This document shows positions 1 through 13,836 of a DNA stretch of 64,000 bases, piece after piece. This stretch comes from Callaeas wilsoni (taxonomy: Eukaryota; Chordata; Aves; Passeriformes; Callaeidae). The translations under genes were made by a program, and so were the position numbers. The first letter of the stretch is position 1. Every line of letters begins with the position of its first letter. The stretch covers positions 1 through 64,000 of the forward strand of contig VWPU01013573.1 in assembly GCA_013398955.1 (NCBI GenBank), read 5' to 3'. The notes under the pieces were generated by a model, which worked only from the letters and a program-made list of their open reading frames with translations, searched no databases and was not told the origin of the DNA.

Positions 1-125
1 GGTCCGGCGGGGTCCGGCGGCGCGGGGCTCCCCCTGCGGCCGCGCCCGGCGCTGCCGCCGCCAGACAAAAGTTGGGAGCTGCGCCCGCAGCAACTTCGCA
101 ATAAACCTCGGCCCGGGTCTGGTTT
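1..125. promoter_or_regulatory. GC/CpG-rich left edge, probable promoter-proximal CpG island of ATAD2B
   Basis: The first ~120 bases are strongly GC- and CpG-rich, unlike the AT-rich 15 kb that follows, as expected next to a housekeeping first exon. Bases 1-10 and 11-20 are an exact tandem copy of GGTCCGGCGG. A good-looking donor (GTATGT) starts at 128, and one upstream frame is open to it in the phase exon 2 needs. That translation does not resemble the known ATAD2B N-terminus, so I do not call an exon. The known first exon encodes a Gly/Ala-rich stretch, so its 3' edge may lie at or just before base 1. Confidence 0.5.
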
Positions 126-171
126 GTGTATGTGCTTGTGTGTGTGTGTGTGTGTGCTTCCCCCCCCCCTT
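126..171. repeat. GT microsatellite followed by a C run
   Basis: Simple repeat: interrupted TG dinucleotides, then an uninterrupted TG tract, then about ten C. It is intronic or at the exon 1 border and probably polymorphic in length. Confidence 0.9.
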
Positions 172-485
172 TTCCCTAAATGACCTCGATTCGGCTGGCG
201 GCTGCTACGGGAGGAAGCTGGTGTTCGGGAAAGCCCCTCGCCCCGTTTTTTGTGACACGGAGGGTGTGATTTTTGCCGTCAAGTCTGACTTGAATGCTTT
301 CCCAGCCGAACTCGCTGTGGTAGTTTTGGTTAGACGGGTTAACTGCAAGTCAAATTCTATAGCCCGATTTGGAGAGTTAACACTTGGTAAATTCTAACTG
401 GAAGAAATAATTGGAGAGTCTCCTTTCTTCCTTGTCTCTAAACAGCTCTGTTGACAAAACCTGCAGTTTTTGTTTTTAATTATCG

Positions 486-692
486 AAGAATCACAGAGTC
501 AGCGGGGTTGGAAAAGACCCCTGAGATCATCGAGTCCAGCCTATGACCGATCACCAGCTTGTCAAGCAGACCGTGGCACTGAGTGCCACATCCAGTCTTT
601 CCTTAAACAGCTCCAGGGCCGGTGCCTCCACCGCCTGCCTGGGCAGCCCGTTCCCAATGTTTAATGATCCTTTCTGTGAAGAAATTCCTCCC
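486..692 (-). mobile_element. CR1 LINE 3' fragment, antisense
   Basis: The + strand reads AATCACAGAGTC, then GGGGTTGGAAAAGACC, and on through typical CR1 3' sequence including GATCATCGAGTCCAGCC and GGGCAGCCCGTTCCCAATG. This is the reverse complement of a CR1 tail. It is about 200 bases long and 5'-truncated, as most avian CR1 copies are. Confidence 0.9.
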
Positions 693-3600
693 ACAGGAGG
701 AATTGTAGGCAGGACTTTTTCCTTGCTTGATGAAACTTCACGTATTGCTTTAAAGGTTTAAACTAGTATTTATGGCTGCCTGCTCTGCGTGTATATTATA
801 AAAGCAATGTAAATATGGAAGTGAAATTTGAGGGTCTGAGTGCTTGACAGTCCTGCACCAACTGACCGCATCCCCGCCGTGCAAAGGAGGAAGTTAATCA
901 GCCGAGTAGAAAAACAGCAGCAGCAGCCAGAGGCAGATCACAAGGATGACACCTGGAATTCTCACAAAACCCATCCATTTGGTCTAAAATACAAAACCAA
1001 ATACAAATCACTGATGAGATATCCTATACCTTTTATGCTTCTCTTTCAGTTCTTTCATACTTCAGAGTTCTTCCCTTCCCCCATCTTTCTTTTCCTTGTT
1101 CCTTGTTTCTTCCTTGTTTAATTTCAGTGGACTCCTGGGGATGCAGCACCATAGCTGTAAAAAGCTGTTCTGCTTGTTCTAGTGTGCAGTTTCTGTTTAT
1201 TCATAACGTGAGTCTTGTGGTTTGTGAAGCAAAGTTTGAAGTAACCCTTACTGGCTTACTTCTCAGGGAGTTTACTGCTGTTTGGAAAACTAGCTTGGGC
1301 TTCTTTCCCAGTATTTTTAATTCATGAACAGTGTTTTTTTCCTACAAATCATTCAGATGTTCAAATTATGTTGTTGTCATGATATAAGGAAAGGAGATTG
1401 TGCAAAATAGTGTAAAATATTGTAAATACTTCTCAGGATATTGCGCACACTTCTAAAAGAGCATTTCTTCTAAAGTTAAATGTAAATTTTGGTGTGTGGG
1501 AATGAACTTGTTTCGCTTCACAACAAATCTGGTGGATTTTTTTCTTTCCTTTTAAGATGTAATTGCCAAATATGAGCAGAAGTTATCCAAGAAGATTTTT
1601 TTTTTCCTTATTTCCCCCATCCACCGTGTTTTATAAAATGTATATATCTCACTGTATTTTAAAGTTATTTTTGTATAACTCTTTTTATTCTTCAGATGTA
1701 AGTACTGTCAGCAGTACAGACATAAAGTGTCTTTCTGAGCTTCTGAATCTTCTTGAAATAGTGCCAGAGAAGGATCTCAGTGATTAGGACATGAATAAGT
1801 ATAGCAGTAGGGAGACAAAGCCTTTGCTTTTGGAAGCGGCTGTTGGGAGACAGATAGTGAGGCTGTGTTCAGAAAGCCTGCTGGAATTGTCTTCATGCAG
1901 TTGTATTTTTTTTTTCCTTTTTTTTTTATTTTCAGTTGACTGGACCAGTCTGTCCTTTTTAAATCTTTTGGGTGTCCCATCAGGAAACCAGCCTTGCTAC
2001 CAGCAGTTAATCGGGTTAATGGGCAGCTAGAGTTTGGAGCTCTGGCAGAGATGGGACGCTTTTTGTTTGCAGTGTGTGACTTAATTTTCTTGCATTGAGC
2101 TTCTGACCGGGACTTCCTGAGAAATGCTCTTCAGTGGGAATGCTTGTAGCCATCTTTCAGAATGTATTGTAAAAGATCATCTGTCTGTTCCTTATTAGCA
2201 ACAAAAACTGATTTAGTAACCTAATGTCATCCTGTAAGATGCCGAGTAGGCCAAATGATAGGACGTGCTTTCTACCTCTTCTGTATCTATTTCCTATTTC
2301 CTTCTTTCCTTTTCTGCTTGGCTTTTTCTGATATATTTTTGTTTCGTGCGTTTTTTTCCCCTCCATTTGTTTTTTTTGCATGCATTTATAAGGATAGGCT
2401 TGACTCTCTCCTTTCCCTAGAACTTAAGTTTCTAGTCTTCTGCTTCAATATTATGCTGAGTTATATGTGAATAGTGTCCTGTTTTGTTTGGTCTGAATCT
2501 GGAGGCAACACACATTTTGTGGAAATAGGCTGTAATAGTCTAAATGCCTTTATCATGTTCAGTCTATTCCCTCTGTAGTACTTGCTCAGCTTGGAGAAAG
2601 CAATGACGTCAGACTTTGAAAAGTAAACTGGTTTGAATTATTGATTGGCGACCACGCAATCAGTGATGGAGATGAATACGTTTGTGTCTGTCTGCTGACC
2701 AGAAGCCAGATTAAAATGAACAAAATCCCTCACTAAATGGATCAAGGAGCCAAGAAGTTTATTGTCTGAGATGATGTCATAGCAGAGTGCATAGAGAGGG
2801 TACAGAGGGGAAAAACTGGGCTTTGTTTTCTTCCTGTTTCCAGTACTGATTTACACACTGTTTAGTAGATGTTGAAGCTATGCTTACATAAATATATATT
2901 CTATTGTTACACAAATGATACATACGTGTATAAAACCACAGATTTTTTCTTCTGTGCATTAAAACTTGGGAAGTGTTGTAGCTTTGTATTAAGGCATTCT
3001 GACAAGAAAAGCTCATCAAAATCTTCTACAGAGACACAGAATTTTAATACAAGGCTTATAGGTCCAGTGGACTTCATTCACACTATGAAAAAATTGAGAA
3101 TTCTGTGACCATAACTGGTTAAATTTGCACTTTGTATCTACTGATGTCTGATGTTTTCAGGCACTGAGTCGTGATTGCTGGTAACACTTCTTTGGCAGTT
3201 GAAATGATTTTTCTTAGTCATCTTAAAGCACAAATCAAACGTGTTGATCAAGAATTTACTGTGTAATAAACACTCTTAAATCATGTCAGCGTACTAGTTA
3301 GACATTTTAGCAATGTATACAAGGTTAGCTTAATTTAATTAGCCAAGAAAGCATTAGCAGTGCCTTAAGAGCTACTTGAGGGCACGGTGATAATTGTAAC
3401 ACATGATCCTTGCTAAAAGTAGTGCTGCCAACATCGTTCAACTTGCGCGGTGCAACCTAGAGCTCTCCATTGTACTTAATTGCTAATGGGAGCAGTCAGG
3501 GGCTGCAGGAGTGACACCGGGTGCTGGAGTGTGGGAAGGTAGCGAGCTAAGCAGCATTTTTGTGCCCTGTGATGCCAGTGCGTTTCAGTGTCTCTCACTG

Positions 3601-6289
3601 TAGTGTCTCAGTTTGTAGCAATAGAAGTGTTTTCTGATTTCTGGGTGATAATGCAGCTTTTGTAGCATAAAGTCATTGCTGCATTTTGCTCTTCAAAAAG
3701 CCTTTAATGGTCAGCTGTTGAAAACATAGAAAGTTAAAAACTTAATATAATTTCTCTTAAATTACAAGTTTTAAACATAACCAATAGAGCTTTCTAAAAA
3801 TCAAGTTTTCTTTTATGAAAGACTCTGATTGGCATGTTTTCTTTATTGTCTATTCAAAGTGTCTCACCGTGGTCTGGATGCTCTGCTGTTTAGAATAAAG
3901 CTATAGAAAAAGTTAGATTTTCCTCTTTATGCTGGATAAATGACACTTGCTGGCTACCTGCATGTAAAGCTCTTCAAGAAAAAAGCTCCTGTCCAATATC
4001 TGTGTTTTAAAGAACTACATTGCCTTCGTGTTTGAGTTTGCAGTAACATCAGTAAAGATGCTGAGGCTAATGCTTTTACAGTTCTTTGAAATACATCCTG
4101 AAATATAAAGCCTTGTGAAGTTATTCCAGACAATTTAATTTAAAGGAAGATTCCCAGGAAAGCTCATCTCTTCGGTATATAATAAAATCTTGGGTTCTTT
4201 CTGGTTTAGTGGTCTGCTGCTCTTCTGGGATTTAGCAGGGAAAAATCAGTGTTCTGAAATGAGTTGTGCAGGCCATTCCTTGGCTGCATGGTGTTAATAC
4301 AGCTGTGAGCAGTGCGAGATGGAGCAGTTGTTGGAAGCGGTCTTTGTTCAGGGTTCTGTCAAAATACCATACAGTTGGCATTTGTGATCCTTTTGTGGTT
4401 CTGAAGGGCTGTCCTGAGTTTGAATTCTTATATATCGTACCAGATCAGTCTGGGCCGCTCTCAGAAGTCAGGACACCTGAAGTGTCCGTGGTTTGTTTTG
4501 GGAGGCAGTGGTGCATCCTGTTTGAAGCTGGCTATCCTTGCTGCCACACTGTTCCAGGGCCTTCAAAGGAAGCAATCTATGGGCTAATCCAGTGAATGGC
4601 TAAGACCTCCAAAGAGTACTCAGGAAACGGTGTTGATGTTTTGTGTGCTGCATTGCTTCCTCTGAATATTGGGCTTGTCTCAAAGTAATAATAATAAAAG
4701 CTGCTTTTCCAGCTACTGTCTCTGTCTGAACTTCAAGCAGAAGGTTTGACCCATGGCTGTGAGACAGCCCATGCCAATTTTGCAAGAGTTGCATACAGCT
4801 TGGGGTTACGCAAGATAATTAGCTCAGGTAATTATATTCCGATCACCTCCATCCCCCTGTAGTTTCAGTTGCGTGTGGTATGGTTTTGCACATCCTGCCC
4901 TAAATTGTTGAGTGTTTGCTATGCTATGGAAAAGTTTTAATTCCAATCTAATGATGCTTTGAATGATTTCTCTGTAAAACTTTATAAAACCCATCTCGAA
5001 CCGAAGCATGCAGCAAGTAGGCATCAGTGAGCTGAAGCTTTCATTGCTGTGAATTTTGTGTGCTGTTTTGTAGCTGGGACCCTTCGAAGGACTGCTGATT
5101 GTTTAGTAGATGTTTGAGCTCTAATGGATTACTTTTTCTGTTGGTAATATCGCTCATGAACCCATTTATTGCAAAGGAAGCTGACAATATGTTTTTATCC
5201 TTTTTTTGTGTACACTTCATGCTTTGCTGGTTTTTCTAAACAATTTTTCAGTCTAACTTCATTCTTGAAATATTGTCTTCATTACCTTTGATGGGATTTT
5301 CATGGTTTATTTTAACCATTAATTCTGCTTTAAATTGTTCCAAGTGTTGGTTTGCATTTATAAGTGTTTGGATTCTTTTTCTGAATAAATTTAGTTTCTT
5401 TTTGCTTGGTAGTTACTAAAACAGGCAACTTTTCAACCATTTGTAAGATTAATGTGTAATCTTCTGTAAGCCTTTTCATTTTGCACTGAGTGTGTGTATG
5501 CCGTAATAGCTTGAACTCCAGCTGAACTAGGTATGAAAGAGGCAGCTTTAGTTCTCCTATTAGAAGTACAGAATTTAGAAGCTTCTCCAAGTTCCATAGT
5601 TCTTGTAGCTTATACTGGATTTTGTGGTTTTTACCTTCATGCTTCTAGTAGTGTCTGTTGATGGCCTAACTAATGTAAAGCTTTTGTGTCCAGTTGCACT
5701 TGGAGCAGATGCTTTGGTTTGGTTGTTTTCATAATTTGGGAAAGGGGCATTTTGCTTTTCTCCAGCCTCCAGTCAGTTCCTTCATTTTAAATGGATAAAT
5801 AGTTGAGCCAAGCTATTTAAATAACCTGAAATGAAGAAGCTGTTCATTTTCTACATGTGGAAGAGATTACTTGCAATGAAATTTGTTGCCGTGCTTCAGC
5901 AAATCCCTCATTCCAATACTTAATATCTGTCATTTATTATTACTCTGATTTATTTTTCAGGCTTTGAATATTGTTTTATTATGATTTAAATTTTGGTACA
6001 TTAATCTTAAGATTTTGTATCACATTTGTACACATTTTTAATTTCTTTTTTCTCTTTTGAAAATACTGTCTTCAAGTGCATTGTAGCTAGGGGTGCAGAA
6101 ATGTTTTTTAATCCTATTTTTTATCCGTACAGAAGGCCACCTTCCTGTACCTTCCCTTGCTACGGACACTTCCTTGCTTAGTTTACTGAGTCTGTTTCCT
6201 GGTCATGTCCAAACCTTGGGGAAGTCTGCTCCAGGAGTTCTCATTATGTTCTCCTCTTTGCTATCCTCATTCAGATCGTTCTGCTTCTT

Positions 6290-6312
6290 TACTACTATAG
6301 TTTATAGTAGTA
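6290..6312. repeat. Perfect 10-bp inverted repeat with 3-base loop
   Basis: Arms TACTACTATA (6290-6299) and TATAGTAGTA (6303-6312) are exact reverse complements around GTT. In RNA they would form a short AU-rich hairpin. No flanking transposon or promoter signal gives it a role. Confidence 0.7.
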
Positions 6313-7888
6313 TTGAAGAGGGCCATGTCCATAAACTTTGTTTAGGATGTGACTGTTAAGCAGAAACAAGATGGATTTTTGAGGACTGAGGGTAGGAAAA
6401 AACATTTGAATGTTTTAATTTTTTCCACATCGGAATTGTAATCATTCTTGATTCTCGATTCATTACATAAATACGATTTTTGCTTTAAAAGTCTTTGTTA
6501 ACAGAGTCTAGAAACCCACAGAAATGGTTAATGTAGTTCTGACTAAAAATGTGTTGCTTTTGGTATTTTTCAGTGTTAAATAAGGAGGATCAGTGGTTTT
6601 AAAAACTTCCCTTAAGTGGATCTACTAGAAAAACTTCTAAGTGAGGTGTGGACCCCATACAGCAAGTAGAGAACTCTTCTCAGTGGACTTGTTCTTCTGC
6701 AGGTGTGTGATTTCACATGTGCTGCGAGCTGGGAGCTCTGGCTGTGAACCCTGCAGTTGTGAAAACAACAGACTCGCCAATATTAATGCTTGCCAGGCCA
6801 TTTGATCAGCTGGATCAGGATCACGTTACTGGTCCAGCTGAAACTAATCCTTCTCCACATCCTCTTGGCTTCCCCTTGCCTCCCCTCCATCCTTCTGATT
6901 TGATTATGAGCTGAAGTTTCAGTGTCATCCTAATTTTTGTGAAGGCACAGAGGAGAAGAGAGGAGCGCTCGTGGTGGAAATGCTTGGAGCGGGCTGCTGC
7001 TGATGGGAGGATAAACCTCAGCTCACTGTTTATGGCCTCTGTCACAGTTTGGCAGAGGCTGCTCTGTAGGTCACTCTCCCTTTCATTCACGAACCAAGTA
7101 ACCTGTAGATTGCAAGAGTTTTTTGTGTGTCACAGTGAAGCTGTTGACAGGCACTCACTCAGTGTGGATACAAACAGGTGTCTTTTTCTGTAACAGACAG
7201 AGGGAATGGTTGCAGGTGTGAAAATCCCCAATTAACAGTGCTTATATTTTTAACTTGTAAACTTTTAACTTTTCTCAAAAGCTTTCACGTTTATTAAATA
7301 ACCCGAATTCTAGGATTGAAGAGTTCCATGAAATAAAATGGAAATCTGTTGAAATAAGAAAGCAGATCTTCCAGTGAAAGAAATATGTTGGGGGTTTTTT
7401 TGTTTGTTTTTTTAAAAATCTGAATGAGTGGGGATGAATTTATTCTTCTGAAAAAATCTAGATGATGGTATTCTTTGTGTTCTTAATGGCTATTAAGAGC
7501 ATTGTTCACTGAAAAAAAATACAGAAGCTGAGTGTTAAAAGACTTCAGATCATCCTTCAATTGAGGCATTCTTTACTATCATTACCACTAATGAAATACA
7601 TCGTTAATAGTTGTTTATTCCAAGATCATCAAGCACTTAAGCATGAACATTATTTTTCCTTAACACCTGTGGAGAGCCAATGTCTGATAAACGACTGTGT
7701 GCAAACAAGTGGAAATTAGAGAACTGCAACCAGGAGATGTGTTCTTTTAAGATGACGTTGTCTTTTTTCAAGCTGTCAGCAAGGTTAACACATCAGAGCC
7801 TTCATGAAACTTGGAGTTCTCACTAAGGTGGTTAATGTGCTCTAATCCCAATACATTTATTTCTCATCTTGTCATTTGAAGGCTCAGG

Positions 7889-8007
7889 CAGAATGGTTTG
7901 GGTTGGAAAGGATGTTGAAGATCGTCTCTTTTCAGCCCCCTGCCATGGGCCAGGACACCTTCCATTAGACAAGGTTGCTCAGAGCCTCATCCAGTCTAGC
8001 CTTGAAG
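7889..8007 (-). mobile_element. CR1 LINE 3' fragment, antisense
   Basis: The + strand begins AGAATGGTTTGGGTTGGAAA and continues through CCCCCTGCCATGGGCCAGGACACC and CAGAGCCTCATCCAGTCTAGCC in short pieces typical of the end of CR1. It is about 120 bases long and heavily 5'-truncated. Confidence 0.92.
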
Positions 8008-8444
8008 TAAAAGTGCTTTGACTTTTTCAGGATTTTTAGGATCATTTAAGGTAGATGTTCAGCCTGCAGCAGTATGTTGTGTACCATCACAAATACAGTC
8101 TGCTGTATTATGCTCGACCTCAAGTTCAGTCATGTTACCTTCTTTCCCCAGACAAGTGTATCAGGTCTTACCTCTTCCCACCAAGCAGTCAGCCAGTTCT
8201 CCCCTACATGAGGGGCTGAAGGCATTTGCCAGGAAAATGTCGGTTGGGGTGGGGAGGAGAGGAGCTTGTGAGGATGTGTTGGTGCTGGAGAGAGTGGGTA
8301 GTGTGGTGTGTCATCCTGAAATTAGGGCGTAGCGTGGATGTGTAAGGCAAGGTGTGGTACCTGGTTCGAGCATGATCATGAGAGCGTTTCAGCTACTGAA
8401 CATTTGTACCAAGCATAAGGAAAGTTTTACTCCTTCTCTCCCTG

Positions 8445-8458
8445 CCCCCCCCCCCCCN
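8445..8458. repeat. Poly-C run ending in an ambiguous base
   Basis: Thirteen C residues are followed by a single N at 8458, the only ambiguous base I noticed. The N most likely marks homopolymer length uncertainty in the assembly. Confidence 0.9.
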
Positions 8459-11400
8459 TGGTGAAGAAGGTATAAAGCAAAGTGGTGAACTAAAAAAAAA
8501 AAATTGAAGTAGGATTTGAAGGGATTTATTAGATTCTGGTCAGAGGACATGATTGCAGCAATAAGAAAATTTGTTGATCTAGTAAGTAGAATTTGGAAAC
8601 AAACGAAACTTAAAATATCTCAAAGAGATTGTGAAGACTTCTGATTTTTTAAAATTGCTTAGTATGTTTAGCCCAAAAATGCATTAGCTTAATGCTAGCA
8701 AAACCTAGCTCTTACCTAACTCTCATCAATAGATCTTAACGCAGATCTTTAATGCGATTAAATTTTTAGGAGTTGATGTTTCAATCCATATTTTTTACCT
8801 TTGCAGAAACTGATACACAAAGGTACAAGTGGCTTTTCCAGAATCACTGGACAGACAGCTAGACAATATTTTTGGTGTATTTTATTGGTGTTTGAAATGT
8901 GTTGTAGTTTCAGCAAAAGCAAGTTATTTGTTAACTGAATAGTTATATGATGGCAAAGATGAGACATGAGCTTAACTAATTGGGGTACTGGGGCTACAGT
9001 CACTTTTTTAATGAATAAAAGTTTTACTTTGGAAAGAGAATTTTATCTTTTTATACTGTAGGAGATAAAAGTTTATTAAATGCACTAAATAGCCCTGAGT
9101 ATTTTAGGTATTTTAATGGACAGCCCATTTCAAGAACTTTGCATGAAGTGGTAGGAGAAAAGGCAGACCAGTTTTTTTCACATGTATTGTTAAAATAAGA
9201 ATCCAGATTAATATTCTGGGACATCCAAGAAGATGTGTTGTTAATCAAAAGATGTATTTTAAATTAGAAAATAGGAAGTTAGAAATAAACAGAGGACCTG
9301 GCTTTATTTTCCCCAAAGTTAGTAAAAATAAGATTGAGACATGTCTGAAATCGTTGTCTTTTCAAAGAGCAAAATGAAGTGGAAAAAGTTATATTTCACT
9401 ATCAGAAGCTAGGATTTAACTATTTAGAAGCAGAGGTTTTTGAAAACCTGTAGCTGAAACATATTTTTTGGAAGTGTTTATTTAATTATTATTAAGAGAA
9501 AGTGACTTTCAGGGTCTTTCATGCTTATTTAGTGGGTTAAAAAGAAAAGCTATTTGCGCATTTAACAAAATGCAGAGAAATAGGATCGGTCAGGTGAAGA
9601 TTGAATGTCAGTGCATCAATTTCATGTCTTAGACATGGGAAGAGGCCATGTAGAAAAAACAGTTGCTGCAGCATTCAAGAGAGTGGGTTGAAAAGTGCCT
9701 GTGTTAGTGAGGAGCTGTGCGAGCAGTGGTGCGAGCGTTCAGGGTGCGGCAGACAGTCAGCAGGGTGTGCCCCACAAACTGTATGGCAAGGACAGCAAGT
9801 TTGACCATGGTGGATAACTCAGATATTCATGTCTGCATGCCTGTGTCTGAGTGCAGACAAACCTGTGGCAGACCAGACGGAGTCTTTTTCAGAAATTGCA
9901 AGGTGTGGTTGTGGTTTGAATGTTATATCATCTCTTACTTGAGAACTCGGTGAACTTGTGTTCACATGCTTGGAGATGCCAGTGGTAGAGATGGTTTGTA
10001 CTCATTCTCTGTGTCCAAGACTACTGGATTAGGATTGTTTTGGGGTGTTCAGACCAGCAGTATAGTGAAGAGTTCTTTGGTTATTCTGTTGGCCAAGAGA
10101 TTCAACTTAGAAAACAGAAGAAACAAAACCCCCCTACCCTTTCCCCTTCAAGATGTTATGAGTAATATTTGTATTTTAACTTGGGAATTAATCAAATGCC
10201 ATACTTTAGCCAGCTGGTTCCTGTGATACACCTGAAGGCACCTCTCTGTGAGTACTCCCCTGGTATGTGTGTTCTTCAGTCTTGCTGAAAGACTGTACTG
10301 GTTTAGTCACTGTTCTAATAGGATAAATTGAGAAGGAAAAGGTCAGTTTTTTGAATTGATTTCTAGTTTGTGTTTTCCAAAACTTAAAGACTATACATAT
10401 GTAGTTATAAATAAAGCTCTGTTAGTATCAAATTAGTATTTTGAAATTTAAGGATGGATGGAGAACAGACTACAGGTAATAATGTATACCGGTGTATATG
10501 TAACTTGCTCATAAATCGATATTATAATAAACAGTATTTCTGTCTTTCTCCTTTTCATACAGAGCAGAGAAAGCATAGAGATAATATGCAGCTATATATA
10601 TTTTCTTGCTTTATTACTCATTTTAGGTTTTGTTTCTAGATATATCAGTACCATCGTTCAAGTGCCTTCAGTGAAGGTGTTTTACCAGTTTGCCCCACTG
10701 CCTCTGCCTAAATTGAATATTAGCTCAACAGCTGATTTGTGGTATTCATTCAGCTGTCACATTCCATTTTACTCTGAATCCGAAGATAATGAAGACTGTG
10801 TTTTGCCAGTCGAGACCATGGATGGTACTCTGTTAATGCCAGTTATTTCCTTCCTCATTATTAGCAAGAGTGCTTTCTGTGAGAGGTGGTTCTGGTTGTT
10901 CTGGATCACAGCTGGAGTTTGCTGCGTCTCTCTTTTCTGTTGGATCAATGCAGTTGCGCTAAATTTTGTTTCTCTCTTTGTACCTTCTGACACTATGTAA
11001 AGTAATTTTTTGGTTCTTCTGTGCTTGCATTTTCTTTGTTGCTTTGGTATACTTGAAGGCAATTTCTGACATGATTAAGATTTTATTAATTCATATTCTC
11101 TGCATTCTCTCAGCATGTGAGTGTGTTTGCTTCAGTGCCAGTGTTTCATTAGGAGCTTTGAGTTCAGTGCATTGGTTCCTACTTCTGCAATTGCATTATT
11201 AATTTCTTAATTTTTAAGTTTGATGCTTGTATCATACCTTTCTAGTCCCAGAACATATTCATGATATCTACTGTTAAGTAATAAGTTTCTGGGTTGAAAC
11301 TGAAGTGCTATTTTTAATCATTAAAGGTATAAATGGTTTGAGACCCAGTTCCTTGAGGGAGCAAGTTGAGTGCTGTGTAATCATTAGACCTGTTTCGCTA

Positions 11401-13836
11401 TAAATGGGAGGAAGCAGTGGATAGACTGCTCTCTGTAAAGGCTTCCCAAATTGAAATTAATTTCCTTTCTTGTTCTAGCATATCCCAGTTTGGATAATCT
11501 CTTGAGTGTTATGAAAGCTCTATCTCCATATTTTACTGTGGGTAATGAAGGTTCTGGATGGTAGTCTAAGTTTGATTTGATTCCCTAGAGCTTGAATTTT
11601 TAAGATTGTCTGTTAACTGGAAAATGGATCTTGGATTCTTGGTAATATATTTAAAATTTCAATGATTTCAACTTTGTAGTAGCTTTGTCACTACTTCATG
11701 GTAAAACATTTTCTGTGTTAGTGCATCTTACACAGCATGTATTCTAACATAGATTAGTATTTGGACTTGAGTATCTTAAAATTTAACTGGGTTTGTACTT
11801 GCTGAGTTTGTGCATAGAGTTAATATGCAGACGAGTGCAGCTCAGCTGAAAATAATAGCCTAAACAAAGAATAAACTAATTAAATAAACCCCTTAATTGC
11901 TAGTCTGGTTCCTTAGGCAGCTGCAAGGAACTGATCGCTTATGTGATCGCGGTGACAGTCTGCTCTTTCAGTTTCTGAAGCTATTTGCCAGTATATGTTC
12001 ATTTGACAGCATTAGAGATCTCAAAGATACTCAGCTTTTATAAATTTTGTGAATATTGGTAGCAGAGGGAGACCTGAAGTAGCAGAATTTGTCTCCATTG
12101 CCAGTATTTTGTTTTAACTTGCAGCTAACAGGACAAGATCCTAGCTGATCTTGAGACTTGGGTCCAGAGGCAAGGCACTGGAGGAGATGCAGAGAAAGGT
12201 GATGATAGGAGACTCGGAGGAGTTTGGCTTTTTGCATGGAAAGGGGTGGAGATGGGAGTATAGGAACCTGTGCATTACTAATTTCACTGCTGGCAAATAG
12301 CTTTAATGTTACCCCTTGTAAAGCTTTGTTACATGCTGCTTCATCTTTCCTAGTTTCATTTTCTCTGTCTCGCTTAGCCGGTTTCAAACTGGTTCTGTGG
12401 CTTACCTTGAAACTCTGCTTCTGTCCTTCACAGGGGAGCCTGTGCAGTTTTGGAAAGTAGTTACTAAAATTGACTTAAGCAAGGCTGTATTCCTCTAAGT
12501 CCACAAGTAAACTGGTGGCTGAATAAAGCAAAAAGTATATACACAGATGCTTACAGTGTTCAAAAGTGAATATGCAGGCTATTAAAATTTTGTAAAAAGT
12601 TAGTATTTTGTAGTTTCAGAGCGTTACAGAAAACAGCCAGGTGCTGCCCATGTATTTTATCATGCAATGCAGGGTGCAGATGTTTTGTATTTAGGAATGG
12701 TGGTAGTTACCTCTGCTACGACTTTGACTAAGTCTTAGTTTTAGGTCCCAAATCCTGCTTCATCTAATTTAAAATTCTAATTATAAGCTTTGAGTATAGC
12801 TATTGAGTTGCATTGATGCATGTCCTGAAGAGCTGAAATAATGAGGAAGAAAAAAGTAAGGTGGGTTTTTTTTTTAAATAGAGTTAAATGAGTCTCGAGA
12901 TTGCATCTTCATATGGACCTCTTTCTTCCCCTGGATTTATCTTGACAGGCTAAAAATTATCCAAGCTAAAGCTACTTTTAAAATGACATGTGAACTTGGG
13001 CTGGTAAACATTTAATACTAGTTTTCAGTGTTTAGTATTTTTCAGTATGATCAAAAGCATTTACAAGTATTATCACCTTAATGTGTGTAGTAAATAAATA
13101 CCATATCATAATGAATATGGTACTAATTTATTGGTGGTATTGCAAGTATTTAATTTTAGTTAATATTTGTTAAAAATATATATTGGGGCAAAATGTTAAG
13201 GCGTGATGCAGACAGCCTATTGCACTTGCAGCTTTCTGTTCCTGCAGACAGTGGTCTTGTCCTCAGCTTGTGTTTTTTTCTTGCAGTATCTTTTGTACTT
13301 GTCTGATCGCTCAGTGAAATGATTAGGATCACTGACAAGGTAGGAAGTCCATCTAACAGAAGGAAAGTGAGCTTTTGAAGCTTTAGTGAGCTGGTCTGGT
13401 TTATAGGTGGGTCAGAGAAGCCTCGGAAGAAGATCGGAGGAGATTGGAGTCGTGCTGCGTAGTCAGGCAAGGGTGTGCATGGGCTCTCCCTGTGTCACAG
13501 TGGTGCTGAGCTGTCTTGTCAAACTGCACCCATACATTTGGATTTCACTTTCCGAATACTGTGCTGTGATAGTCTCTCTTCCACTCTTAAAAAATAAACC
13601 TTTTCTTTTTTAATTTTCTTGAGTGCATGACACGTGACGTTGAAGTATCTGGAGTACAAATCAGATTGTTGTTGTTAATAAGCCTGATGAACAAATGGGA
13701 CTTCTGTGGTCATCTCCTTGAGTTTAAGTAAAATTATCTCTTTGTCATAGTTCAAGTTCTTACTGACAATTCCTGGACCTTAATATTTGAAAATTGGTTC
13801 TCTATCATTACAATAAAAGATACTTAGTTTTTTAAC

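Noticed and set aside
4266..4595. 109-codon + frame in intron 1
   Set aside because: No recognisable family, no splice-site pair in phase with exon 2, and surrounding composition is ordinary intron.
10662..11062. Overlapping 112-codon (+) and 97-codon (-) open frames in intron 1
   Set aside because: They lie on opposite strands of the same bases, the + frame is Phe/Trp/Ser-rich, and neither shows a motif or signal typical of a real exon.
12031..12460. 118-codon minus frame overlapping a 78-codon plus frame
   Set aside because: Mutually overlapping chance frames without motifs.
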